Source of the DNA: an uncultured Clostridia bacterium
GTDB lineage: Bacteria > Bacillota > Clostridia > Lachnospirales > Lachnospiraceae
NCBI GenBank assembly: GCA_947167565.1
Contig: CAMVIN010000013.1
Span: 1-32,279 of the forward strand
DNA: 32,279 bases
Reading direction: 5' to 3'
Positions 15,742 through 23,305 of this stretch are shown piece after piece (position 1 is the first letter of the stretch; every line of letters begins with the position of its first letter). The notes under the pieces were generated by a model. That model was not told where the DNA came from. It saw nothing but the letters and a program-made list of their open reading frames with translations, and did no database searches. Made by a program: the position numbers and the translations under genes.

Positions 15742-17628
15742 TTATTTTTTGATCTTCACTTTCTTTATTTCGCTCCATTTACCAAAAACCTTTTTTCCTG
15801 ATGAATTTAGCTTGTATGCCCGAACTCGTACATAATAGGTCTTTTTCTTTTTTAACCTCTTAATTGTATAAGAAGTCTTCTTCGTTATCTTACTCTTTTT
15901 CTTCTTGGTAATTTTTTTGTTTAGAGCATACTGAAGTTGGTAGCCGGACACATCGCTGAGTTTTTTCCACTTAACTGAAAGTTTGCGAGACTTTTTGTTT
16001 TTAGCAGAGGTAATTTTAACGGTTTTAGGTTTTGAGGCAGAACTCTTTTCCCCTACACCATTTGATTTCATATATGCCTGATTTACTGTATTTGTGTTAG
16101 CATCATTTTTATTTTCACCCTTCTCAGCAACAGATGTCTCATGAGGCAAAACTGTGCTGGTTGAGTTGTCTTGTTTGTTTTGTGAATCGGATTCATCTGA
16201 TGTGTTATCATCCTCTATAAATTGAAAACCTGACATTGTTTTTCTGATACTATCACTTGTTATTTCGTTTCCTTTCGTCCACATATCTGATGATAGGTCG
16301 AGATATATAGCCGGACATACACCAATACAATTATAATAAATATTGCCGCCACTACAACTAACTCTTCCATCCGAACTTACAACTGCTGCATAGCCGGAAT
16401 CCTTTCCTGGTGAACGCAACCACCAAGACCGACTTTCTTCAACATCGATTGGTACTACCTGTCTGGATTTGCTTGAAAAATTATATGATTCCAAAAATCC
16501 ATATTCTTTATTATTTACATCATTCAATGATAAAAGAAAAACATTATCAATAGTATCATTTCCTCCGTCTGTTTTATACCGAGAATTATTATCATTTTTA
16601 ATCTTTGTCTCAATAATTTTTTTCTGCTCCTTCTCAGTAAATGCTTTAGTATAAAACTCTTTGTTTAGCCATTTTCTTATATCGGATGTTTCCCATGTTA
16701 CATCTTCAATTTCTTCATTATATCTCTGATACATAAGAGCCTGATCTGATACTAAAAAAGCAATATTCCCCTCAACCGAAAGTACCTTCCATGTTATTTT
16801 CAACCCATTATAAGAACCAAATTCTACAGTATCCCATGTAGTTTTTTTCTGTGCTACTTCTTTAAATTCTCTATTTTCCAGCGCCTTTACAATTACAGAA
16901 CTGTTTTTGTCAACACGCAATACCGGTCTACTCCCACCATATTTACACGTTAAAACATCATAGTCACCCCATATGCTGCCATCAACCATCGTGGTACTTT
17001 CATTACTTGCTCCTGGTGTTCGTAACCAAAACCATCCCCCACAGCCTTTTGCCAAAGCAAAGTCTGTAGAACTTGCATATCTTGCCTGATCATAATATGT
17101 AAAATCTTCATTAATTAAGACATTTTCTTTTATTACTTTTTTCTCTGTATCTGAAAATGCTGTATTATAGAAATCGTTATTTAACCACGAGCGAAGTGTA
17201 CAATCTTTCCAAGTAACACTTTCTTGCTGTTCATTGTATTTTTGGCAATCAAGAATATTATCTGCCATCAATAAATATTCGTCAGTATTCCCGTCACCAT
17301 CTGTATCAATTTCAGATAATATCTGCCATTTTATAGGTTCTTTTTTATAAAATTTATCGTTATAACAAATCATTTTTGTACCATCACTATCTGTATACTC
17401 ATATCCCGACCAAGGGAGATATGTTTTACTTATAGGATTATATTCTTCCTGCCAGTAACCTCCAAACTCAATTACATCCCTTGTTTGCATTTCCACTCTT
17501 GGATTGCTAAGACCATAATCGGTTGCCGCCTTTGATACAATAGTATGTTGGACTATAGTATTACCAAATAATAATAAAATAGCCATCAATAATGATATTG
17601 CTTTCTTTTTCTCAATTATCTTTTTCAT
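15742..17628 (-). CDS. Secreted protein with two DUF6273-like domains and a C-terminal FN3-like domain
   Basis: 628 residues from ATG 17628, chosen because GGAGGTTGT lies just upstream; the longer frame to 17682 only reads into the repeat leader. A signal peptide (about 1-35, KKAISLLMAILLLFGN) leads two related domains of about 200 residues. Each has a WQILS/WKVLS strand, a TW..S.LR.WLN.EFY.KAF...E motif and a W.WLR(T/S)PG box, the features of DUF6273-type surface proteins. A Ser/Asn-rich linker and an FN3-like domain end the protein, with the terminal YYVRVRAYKLNSSGKKV and lysine run nearly identical to the CHAP protein tail at 21507. Function is unknown; probably cell-surface binding. It lies between toxin-antitoxin copies 1 and 2, and its leader is shared, back to back, with the antitoxin promoter of copy 2. 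Confidence 0.8.
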   Translation of the reverse strand: MKKIIEKKKAISLLMAILLLFGNTIVQHTIVSKAATDYGLSNPRVEMQTRDVIEFGGYWQEEYNPISKTYLPWSGYEYTDSDGTKMICYNDKFYKKEPIKWQILSEIDTDGDGNTDEYLLMADNILDCQKYNEQQESVTWKDCTLRSWLNNDFYNTAFSDTEKKVIKENVLINEDFTYYDQARYASSTDFALAKGCGGWFWLRTPGASNESTTMVDGSIWGDYDVLTCKYGGSRPVLRVDKNSSVIVKALENREFKEVAQKKTTWDTVEFGSYNGLKITWKVLSVEGNIAFLVSDQALMYQRYNEEIEDVTWETSDIRKWLNKEFYTKAFTEKEQKKIIETKIKNDNNSRYKTDGGNDTIDNVFLLSLNDVNNKEYGFLESYNFSSKSRQVVPIDVEESRSWWLRSPGKDSGYAAVVSSDGRVSCSGGNIYYNCIGVCPAIYLDLSSDMWTKGNEITSDSIRKTMSGFQFIEDDNTSDESDSQNKQDNSTSTVLPHETSVAEKGENKNDANTNTVNQAYMKSNGVGEKSSASKPKTVKITSAKNKKSRKLSVKWKKLSDVSGYQLQYALNKKITKKKKSKITKKTSYTIKRLKKKKTYYVRVRAYKLNSSGKKVFGKWSEIKKVKIKK

Positions 17629-17694
17629 ACAACCTCCATTCCCTGCACTTACTGTACAGATATAAAATATTTTTACAAACAATCGGAAAATTTA

Positions 17695-17722
17695 TTGATT
17701 TTTTCAGACACTATGTTATAAT
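17695..17722 (+). promoter_or_regulatory. Antitoxin RNA promoter, copy 2
   Basis: TTGATT (17695-17700), 16 bases, TATAAT (17717-17722), extended by TGT. It is back to back with the leader of the minus-strand cargo gene. Confidence 0.75.
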
Positions 17723-17728
17723 GAATAA

Positions 17729-17829
17729 AGAAAGAGCAACCGCCCACAAGGTGGGTTGACTCCCTAAGGATTGACTAAATCAGCCTATCCCCGACTAGCC
17801 AAAGTACAAGGATAGGCTGATTTTATTTT
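17729..17829 (+). ncRNA. Antisense RNA (type I antitoxin), copy 2, about 100 nt
   Basis: Same build as copy 1: CCCAC-AAG-GTGGG hairpin near the 5' end, CTCCCT element, terminator stem. It overlaps the toxin gene only at the terminator, so antisense pairing would begin at the 3' ends or through CTCCCT against the toxin ribosome site. Boundaries are estimated from promoter and terminator. Confidence 0.65.
17777..17829. terminator. Bidirectional terminator, copy 2
   Basis: 14-bp perfect stem (17777-17790 with 17810-17823) with T-rich tract on the plus side. The loop sequence differs from copies 1 and 3. Confidence 0.8.
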
Positions 17830-17924
17830 CGCTTATTGTTCCTACTGTCTATGTAGGTAAGTAGCGCAACTATAAATGTATTATTCAGAATTAACAATGT
17901 TAAAACTTCATAAGTATTCATCAT
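17823..17924 (-). CDS. Holin-like type I toxin peptide, copy 2 (33 aa)
   Basis: 33 residues from ATG 17924, with GGGAGG seven bases upstream. A short polar start (MMNTYEV) is followed by one hydrophobic membrane segment (about 7-23) and a charged tail (DSRNNKRK). This matches the 'putative holin-like toxin' peptides (relatives of TxpA/BsrG), which damage the membrane when overproduced. The stop codon abuts the terminator stem, as in known type I loci. The leader can hide the ribosome site in a 9-bp stem (17931-17939 with 17949-17957). The antisense RNA converges on it from the other side. It is too short for standard ORF calling and is supported by the homolog at 23299. Confidence 0.8.
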   Translation of the reverse strand: MMNTYEVLTLLILNNTFIVALLTYIDSRNNKRK

Positions 17925-17930
17925 CGCACC

Positions 17931-17957
17931 ACCTCCCTTCAATTACCAAAGGGAGAT
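17931..17957 (-). promoter_or_regulatory. Hairpin hiding the toxin Shine-Dalgarno, copy 2
   Basis: AUCUCCCUU (17957-17949) pairs with AAGGGAGGU (17939-17931), with a nine-base loop. This is the tightest form of the stem among the copies. Confidence 0.65.
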
Positions 17958-17993
17958 TGACCACACCTTGTATCACGATTGCTCCATATACTC

Positions 17994-18022
17994 ATTATAC
18001 CACAATATATGGTACAAATCAA
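17994..18022 (-). promoter_or_regulatory. Toxin promoter, copy 2
   Basis: On the minus strand TTGATT (18022-18017), 17 bases, TATAAT (17999-17994). Consensus -10, so it looks stronger than in copy 1 (TACAAT). Confidence 0.75.
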
Positions 18023-18174
18023 CATTTTTCGAACATTTGTTTGTGTTTTCTCAATCCTTCATTGCTCTATATGATACATTTTTTTGCAAGTCATAAATTG
18101 TCCAAACATTTTTCCAATCTTTTGTCTGAAAGAAAAAATTATATGTTTCTTCGCCGCCGGTTTCTATAAACGCA

Positions 18175-19107
18175 TCATTTTTTACTAAAATTGTAATCTT
18201 CCCTATACTCTGATAGACAATTTGTCACTTCCAAGTCCTCATCATTGTAATCTGTCTTTACCTGCCAAGTCTTGCCGAAAAGAGTTATTGTGCCATTTAC
18301 AATATCATCCTTGCTCTTAACATTTCCTAGAGGATCAATGGGAACACGACCTTTTCCATAAATCCGGACACCATTTTTCTTATTTTCAACATAAGTAACT
18401 TTCATTTCTACTAAATCAAATTTACCGTCTTTATTGAACACAGTATATTTGTTTTTATTTATTGTCGACTTTACCTTTACCAAATATTTATCACGATTTT
18501 TCCTACTATTTTTTCTATATTTATACTTTGTTGATGATTTTGTACCTCCAATCATATTTTTCAATAATCGAGTATATTTCTTTTTGGATATTTTCTTTTT
18601 CCCTTTATAATATTTATATTTTAATGAAATTCCTTCATCATCTCGAGCATTTCTTTCCATAATTTTTTTGCATGATTTTGATGTGATTTTATATACATAA
18701 TCCCAATATCCACCGGTATGATTTCCTGTCACTATACAGATTCCTTTTGATGGGTATATCTTCTTAATACTTCCGGAGTAAACATCAAAAAGTTCTTTAA
18801 CTTTTCCATTCCGATATCCGTATATTCGCTCAAAACCTTCAGAAATCGATGCGCTACTTTTAAATAGAATCAATTCCGGAACACCATCATTGTTGAAATC
18901 CTTAAGTGCAAATTCACATTGAGAGGTGTCCAGTACATGATATTCTCCCCAATCTTGGGTGGGTTTTGTCAAATATTTTGCATAAGCCCTCTTTGCTTTG
19001 GTTGATGTATTCGTTTTAGATTCTGCTTTTACAGCAAAAACAAATGGAATACTGTATATAGCAAACAATACCAATAGCCAAATACATTTTCTAAGGTTAT
19101 AATTCAT
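18175..19107 (-). CDS. Secreted lysine-rich protein, probably frameshifted near its 3' end
   Basis: 310 residues as read. A signal peptide (1-29, WLLVLFAIYSIPFVFA) is followed by a domain with a calcium-loop-like DFNNDGVPELILF (about 69-81), as in VCBS/EF-hand-like secreted proteins, and a basic central part. AAAGGAG lies eight bases before ATG 19107. It is the last gene of an operon with two zinc-ribbon membrane proteins. After the in-frame stop at 18175, another frame stays open from 18224 to a stop at 18051 and reads like protein (ITILVKNDAFIETGGEETYN..., rich in aromatics), so the original gene probably ended at 18051 and a small indel between 18178 and 18226 cut it short. Function not recognised. 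Confidence 0.7.
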   Translation of the reverse strand: MNYNLRKCIWLLVLFAIYSIPFVFAVKAESKTNTSTKAKRAYAKYLTKPTQDWGEYHVLDTSQCEFALKDFNNDGVPELILFKSSASISEGFERIYGYRNGKVKELFDVYSGSIKKIYPSKGICIVTGNHTGGYWDYVYKITSKSCKKIMERNARDDEGISLKYKYYKGKKKISKKKYTRLLKNMIGGTKSSTKYKYRKNSRKNRDKYLVKVKSTINKNKYTVFNKDGKFDLVEMKVTYVENKKNGVRIYGKGRVPIDPLGNVKSKDDIVNGTITLFGKTWQVKTDYNDEDLEVTNCLSEYREDYNFSKK

Positions 19108-19154
19108 AACTGGTCTCCTTTAATTTTTGAGATATTTATAATGACAAAATACTT

Positions 19155-20783
19155 TTATTCTATAAAACTATTTTTATAAAAATCCGGTAAATCTTCATAA
19201 TCAACCCAATCTGTCACAGCAGTATCACCATTTCCATCCAATGTACACTCATGTAGTTGGAATTTTGTCAGTTCATTCTTTGATATTAAATAGTATAATT
19301 TGTTATTAATAACTTTCTGCGCATTCCCCTCTGCTATTTTTTTCATATTTGTGCCGTCAATATTACAGTTAAAAATAGCAACTGGCTCGGTATCTGATGA
19401 CTCACCAGATGCAATAACTATATTTTCAACAAACTCAAATATTGTCACAGGCTCATCCATTTTTCTTCTCGTATTATTAGTATAGTTGCAGACAAACACC
19501 GTATTTGCATACTCACTTCCAATATACAAATAATTACCGTATAGATCCAATATTTCCAAATCAATTCCCCTAAAATATTCTTTCTTCTCTTTTGTTTCTA
19601 AATCCAGGCAACATAAATCTGAAAAATTTGCATCATAACTATACTCTTCTTCCTCTTCAACAACATTTTCAACTGCTTTTGTATAAAAAATATATCTACT
19701 ATCATTAATTTTAGGTATGCTAGTTATATCCTTGACCAATCTTTTTTCTTCATCATTATACAAATATAGCGATCTTTCATAACCACTCTCTGTATCTTTT
19801 TCCTTTAAATACACTTGACCATATTGAGTCACTATTTTCTCATCAGTTCTTATGGCCTCAACCTTTCCTCTATCCCCTACAGAATTTGTATTCCTACTAC
19901 TATCATCAATGATTTTTTGCGCTTTTATTTCAATTTTTTTCATTATAAAACCATATTCACTTTTTTCAGATTCCGTTATATAACAATTAACTATAGCGCT
20001 TTCTATTCCCTTTGTTATCAGTCTACAATTGATAGTATAACTATCTTCTCCATCTTCTGTAATTGTCTCAATTTTCATTTCAGGCTTTATAACATTCCAA
20101 TCATATTTATAACTTGACATTAAAAAATCTGTTTTTTGGCCAAAAAATTTTATTGAATACTCATTTAAATCCTTCTTGGTATATCCATCCTCCCAATACG
20201 GGCCAGCCAATTTTAACATTTCACCTCGATTCGTAGCATTGTCTGAGAAATCAATCTCTATTGTGTCATAATTGTCCAATTCCGTGTACGCCTTTATTGC
20301 ACAATAGTCACAAAATTCATCTATCAAACTTACTATTAACTCTCTTTTATTTTCTGTAATCGTAGTTTCCTCCGACAAATCCTCTTCACTTTTATATGCA
20401 TCGGATTGTTCTTCTACCTCGTCTTCTTCAGTATCTCTTTTTAATTGTTCCTCTATTTCATCATAATTAGTAAAATCTGTACTATTTTCAACATATAAAC
20501 TGTCATCCCTTTCTTTACCCTCCTGGTATGTATTATAGAATATATACACTGCTCCACAGATCACAAACGCCAATATTATCAGTAAAAAAATGAACTCCTT
20601 TTTTTGCGTAGAATTTTTAAGATTATACCAAATCATTAATCTCGTTTTCAGTGACTTTACATTGTTTCTTACGCAGTCAGACAGTAAATTCCCACTCTCC
20701 TCTTTAATCTGAATCTTAAATCCACATTTTGTGCAATATTTTATTCCATCTCTTATATCCTTACCGCAATTTTCACATTTCAT
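19155..20783 (-). CDS. Zinc-ribbon membrane-anchored protein, unknown function
   Basis: 542 residues. An N-terminal zinc ribbon (C3, C6, C17, C20), a basic stretch, one membrane helix (about 64-83), an acidic Asp/Glu-rich stalk (90-140), then a large outer domain. Its C-terminal half (about 310-530) has repeated short strands of the kind seen in DUF5050/beta-propeller-like proteins (YEDL..FY, GTNMKKIAEGNAQKVINNKLYYL). The ribbon faces the cytoplasm and the big domain is outside. AAAGGAG precedes the start, 13 bases after the upstream zinc-ribbon gene, so these form one operon. The exact role is unknown. Confidence 0.75.
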   Translation of the reverse strand: MKCENCGKDIRDGIKYCTKCGFKIQIKEESGNLLSDCVRNNVKSLKTRLMIWYNLKNSTQKKEFIFLLIILAFVICGAVYIFYNTYQEGKERDDSLYVENSTDFTNYDEIEEQLKRDTEEDEVEEQSDAYKSEEDLSEETTITENKRELIVSLIDEFCDYCAIKAYTELDNYDTIEIDFSDNATNRGEMLKLAGPYWEDGYTKKDLNEYSIKFFGQKTDFLMSSYKYDWNVIKPEMKIETITEDGEDSYTINCRLITKGIESAIVNCYITESEKSEYGFIMKKIEIKAQKIIDDSSRNTNSVGDRGKVEAIRTDEKIVTQYGQVYLKEKDTESGYERSLYLYNDEEKRLVKDITSIPKINDSRYIFYTKAVENVVEEEEEYSYDANFSDLCCLDLETKEKKEYFRGIDLEILDLYGNYLYIGSEYANTVFVCNYTNNTRRKMDEPVTIFEFVENIVIASGESSDTEPVAIFNCNIDGTNMKKIAEGNAQKVINNKLYYLISKNELTKFQLHECTLDGNGDTAVTDWVDYEDLPDFYKNSFIE

Positions 20784-20796
20784 TTGTCAGTCTCCT

Positions 20797-21243
20797 TTAG
20801 TTTAGTCTTTTTCCACAATTAGCACAAAACTGGTCTCCTTGTGCTATTGGTTCTCCACATTGAGGACACTTTACATTTTCATTTGATACAGATTCAAAGT
20901 TATTTGTATTATTAATATTAAATTCTGCCCCCTGTCTTATTATATAATCCAACTGATTTTCAATTTTTTCCAAATGATTTGCCTGTTTTTCGGCAAGAGA
21001 TAACAAATGGCCAAATCCGTAAATTGACCAAGATACAATCCATGTGACCAAAACTACAATCACATAATATACTGCGTATACTGACATAGTTGCAAAAGCT
21101 AACTTAACTGCAGTTTCTCCTTTTGTACTTGCAACTATCAACATGCCTATCGATATAATAAGCGTTATAGCACCACCAATTATCGGCCACCACACAAAAA
21201 ATTTTGCTAGCCACTTTATTTTCTTATCAATATTTTTAAACAT
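20797..21243 (-). CDS. Small membrane protein with C-terminal zinc ribbon
   Basis: 148 residues with two long hydrophobic segments (about 13-37 and 49-77), a helical linker (about 80-105) and a C-terminal zinc ribbon with CPQCG...CANCG (Cys 126, 129, 140, 143). The ribbon is of the type found at an end of many Firmicutes membrane proteins. It leads the operon with the 542- and 310-residue proteins. Its leader is a diverged version of the leader before the DUF6273-like and CHAP genes (TTGTTTATAAGAATATT compared with TTGTTTGTAAAAATATT), so the operon stands in the same place relative to a toxin-antitoxin element as the other cargos. Confidence 0.8.
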   Translation of the reverse strand: MFKNIDKKIKWLAKFFVWWPIIGGAITLIISIGMLIVASTKGETAVKLAFATMSVYAVYYVIVVLVTWIVSWSIYGFGHLLSLAEKQANHLEKIENQLDYIIRQGAEFNINNTNNFESVSNENVKCPQCGEPIAQGDQFCANCGKRLN

Positions 21244-21265
21244 ACATATTCTCCGTTTTCTTTTT

Positions 21266-21496
21266 TACCATTTACAATACAATATTCTTATAAACAATTA
21301 AAAAAATTTATTGATTTTTCCATACACTATATTATACCGAATCCAGAAAGAGCAAGCGCCATCAAGATGGGGTTAATTCTCTTCAAAATTAATTTACTGT
21401 CTTTGCTCTACTTCGGTTCGCGCAAAACCAATATCTATCAGACATCCGTTTTGCGCCTCCGGATATTTTCAAAATGAGATTAACCACACCTTTTAT
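21266..21496. repeat. Toxin-antitoxin repeat element, copy 4 (degenerate remnant)
   Basis: Both ends are recognisable: the antitoxin promoter region TTGATT (21311-21316), the start of the antitoxin RNA (AGAAAGAGCAAGCGCC), and the toxin 5' leader (GAGATTAACCACACCTT). The -10 has decayed to TATACC and lost its TG. The toxin gene, toxin promoter and shared terminator are missing. In their place is unrelated DNA with a 9-bp hairpin, GCGCAAAAC (21420-21428) / GTTTTGCGC (21448-21456). No expressed toxin or antitoxin is expected. Confidence 0.7.
21420..21456. repeat. 9-bp inverted repeat inside the decayed toxin-antitoxin copy
   Basis: GCGCAAAAC (21420-21428) and GTTTTGCGC (21448-21456) pair perfectly across a 19-base loop. 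No T-run follows on either strand, so it is not an obvious terminator. It lies in DNA not shared with the other copies and may mark inserted material. Confidence 0.5.
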
Positions 21497-21506
21497 CATG
21501 ATTGCC

Positions 21507-21764
21507 CTATTTCTTTATCTTCACTTTTTTAACTGCGCTCCATTTACCATATACTTTTTTACCAGATGAATTTAATTTATACGCCCGCACTCGTACATAA
21601 TAAGTCTTTTTCTTCTTCAATTTTTTAATTGTGAAGGAAATCTTGTTTGTAAATTTACCCTTTTTCCTTTTTGTAAATTTTTTATTCAAGGAATATTGGA
21701 GCTGATAGCCGGAAACACCGCTGAGTTTTTCCCATTTTATTTGTAGTTTGTGAAATTTTTTGTT
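21507..21764 (-). pseudogene. FN3-like C-terminal tail cut off from the CHAP gene by an in-frame stop
   Basis: Reading on in the same frame past the TAA at 21767-21765 gives NKKFHKLQIKWEKLSGVSG and a full FN3-like tail ending KKVKIKK, stop at 21507. It aligns without gaps with the end of the DUF6273-like protein (NKKSRKLSVKWKKLSDVSG ...). A single codon therefore separates the CHAP protein from its surface-binding tail. An internal ATG at 21689 has no clear ribosome site, so independent translation is unlikely. Confidence 0.75.
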
Positions 21765-23102
21765 TTAAATAATTATATTTTCTAGCCTGTTTATGTTTTC
21801 TGAAGATACTCTATTCACCCCATTTTTTTCAGAAGAAGATGTTGTTTTCTGGTCTGTTACACCAATTATATTATCTTCTTTTCCTATTATATTGCTACTT
21901 ATTGTCATTGTTTTATCAATTCGAGTATTATGATTTGCTTCCACTTTATCATCTATAATATAGATATATATTGGCTGCTTTCCTGTATATGTTGTAGATA
22001 TCGTAACATCAAAACCATGATTACCGGTTATCCCATATGCCTTATTCACATCTGGCCTGGATACATTTGCCGTCGCTGTTTTCATTGGCACTCCCGATCC
22101 ATATGCCCCGCCCACATATATATGCAAATTTAAACTTTTACTTGGTGAGTCATCATCAAACGCCCAACCGGTAAGTCGGATTTTTCCATCTCCAGCATTT
22201 GTTGCCGTATCGAAACAGCCTTTCGGTTTGTGATTAGGTACAGATATTGTCATTGTTTTATCAATCCGAGTGTTATGATTTGCTTCTAATTTATCATCTA
22301 TAATATAGATATATATTGGCTGCTTCCCTGTAAATGTTGTAGATATCGTAACATCAAAACCATGATTACCGGTTATCCCATATGCCTTATTCACATCTGG
22401 TCTGGATACATTTGCTGTTGCTGTTTTCATTGGCACTCCCGAGCCATATGCCCCGCCCACATATATGTGCAAATTTAAACTTTTACTTGGCGAGTCTTCA
22501 TCAAATGCCCATCCGGTAAGTCGGATTTTTCCATCTCCGGCATTTGTTGCTGTGTCAAAACATCCTTGAGGTTTATGGCTTGTTACCGGATAATTAGGTC
22601 TGACATATGTTGGCGCAATTTTTCCATCATTAATGTAGTCATTAGGGCTCATCTTATACCATGTGTTATTGATGTTCCCTTGTATTGACATGGTTGAACT
22701 AATCATAATACCAACATGACACCAGCTCCCATCCTTGTAATAAAAAACTAAATCCCCTCTTTGAGGCGAAGTAACCACCTGAGCGCCTTTACTTATCATC
22801 CCATTGTACATCACAGTACATCTGCCTGTATCCGGAATCACATCTGTTGACAATCCAATATCTCTCGCACACCAATTTACAAAATGAGCACACCATGCCC
22901 CTGTACCGTATCTGTTATCATATGCCAATCCATGATATGCATTGTACTGAGCTTCTGCCAGACTGGCAAGACCATCTGCCGTAGCAGCCGCTTTAACCAC
23001 AACAACATTAGATAGTTTAAAATATGCTATCCCATCAAACACTCCCAGCGATAAACATACGCACAATACAATTGCCAAAACTCTTTTCACTATCCTTTTC
23101 AT
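21765..23102 (-). CDS. Secreted CHAP-domain peptidoglycan hydrolase with duplicated C-terminal module, truncated
   Basis: 445 residues from ATG 23102 (GGAGGTTGT upstream). A signal peptide (about 1-38) leads a CHAP domain (about 45-175) with the catalytic cysteine in GAWCAHFVNWC, histidine in SWCHVGIM and a polar residue in IQGNIN, so it is probably an amidase or endopeptidase of peptidoglycan. Two nearly identical 115-residue modules follow (GCFDTATNAGDGKIRLTGW, AYGITGNHGFDV, QPIYIYIIDD), found in secreted cell-wall proteins of gut Firmicutes. A Ser-rich linker then ends at TAA 21767. An FN3-like tail continues in frame after that stop, so the gene is shortened compared with its relatives. 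It is the cargo next to toxin-antitoxin copy 3. Confidence 0.82.
   Translation of the reverse strand: MKRIVKRVLAIVLCVCLSLGVFDGIAYFKLSNVVVVKAAATADGLASLAEAQYNAYHGLAYDNRYGTGAWCAHFVNWCARDIGLSTDVIPDTGRCTVMYNGMISKGAQVVTSPQRGDLVFYYKDGSWCHVGIMISSTMSIQGNINNTWYKMSPNDYINDGKIAPTYVRPNYPVTSHKPQGCFDTATNAGDGKIRLTGWAFDEDSPSKSLNLHIYVGGAYGSGVPMKTATANVSRPDVNKAYGITGNHGFDVTISTTFTGKQPIYIYIIDDKLEANHNTRIDKTMTISVPNHKPKGCFDTATNAGDGKIRLTGWAFDDDSPSKSLNLHIYVGGAYGSGVPMKTATANVSRPDVNKAYGITGNHGFDVTISTTYTGKQPIYIYIIDDKVEANHNTRIDKTMTISSNIIGKEDNIIGVTDQKTTSSSEKNGVNRVSSENINRLENIII
21901..22588. repeat. Tandem 345-bp repeat inside the CHAP gene
   Basis: Two copies (about 21901-22243 and 22246-22588), period 345 bases = 115 codons, differing at a small number of mostly silent sites. 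Such recent in-frame duplication allows slippage changes in repeat number. Confidence 0.85.
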
Positions 23103-23169
23103 ACAACCTCCATTCCCTGCACTCACTGTACAGATATAAAATTTTTTTACAAACAATCGGGAAAATTTA

Positions 23170-23197
23170 TTGATTTTTTCAGACACTATGTTATAAT
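23170..23197 (+). promoter_or_regulatory. Antitoxin RNA promoter, copy 3
   Basis: TTGATT (23170-23175), 16 bases, TATAAT (23192-23197), extended TGT. Confidence 0.75.
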
Positions 23198-23203
23198 GAA
23201 TTC

Positions 23204-23305
23204 AGAAAGAGCAACCGCCCACAAGGTGGGTTGACTCCCTAAGGTAAACTGAAAATCAGCCTATCCTAGTCTCGTCAAAGTACAAGGATAGGCTGATTTT
23301 ATTTA
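23204..23305 (+). ncRNA. Antisense RNA (type I antitoxin), copy 3, about 100 nt
   Basis: Built like copies 1 and 2: 5' CCCAC-AAG-GTGGG hairpin, CTCCCT element, terminator stem. The terminator loop (TAGTCTCGTCAAAG) differs from the others (TAGACCGGTCAAAG and CCGACTAGCCAAAG), which could tell the copies apart. Boundaries are estimated. Confidence 0.65.
23253..23304. terminator. Bidirectional terminator, copy 3
   Basis: 15-bp perfect stem (23253-23267 with 23285-23299), T-rich on both outer sides. The toxin stop codon starts at the stem base. Confidence 0.8.

Larger units (their letters stand above)
15310..15745. repeat. Toxin-antitoxin repeat element, copy 1
   Basis: A roughly 0.43 kb direct repeat also found at 17630-18048 and 23103-23575 and, gutted, at 21266-21496. 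From left to right it has a leader for a minus-strand cargo gene (CCTGCACTTACTGTACAG), the antitoxin promoter and RNA (plus strand), a shared terminator, the toxin gene (minus strand) and the toxin promoter. Identity with copy 2 is very high over most of its length. No transposase, target duplication or terminal repeat typical of an insertion sequence is seen. Confidence 0.8.
17630..18048. repeat. Toxin-antitoxin repeat element, copy 2
   Basis: Same content and orientation as copy 1. This copy has an intact toxin gene and the shortest toxin leader, so it serves as the reference for the array. Its left end includes the ribosome site and leader of the DUF6273-like cargo gene. Its right end reaches the probable end of the 18175-19107 gene. 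Confidence 0.8.

Noticed and set aside
15569-15835. Plus-strand ORF starting MYYSELTMLKLHK, present again at 17876
   Set aside because: It is the antisense of the toxin gene and leader. It recurs only because the element is repeated, has no ribosome site, and diverges after the shared part.
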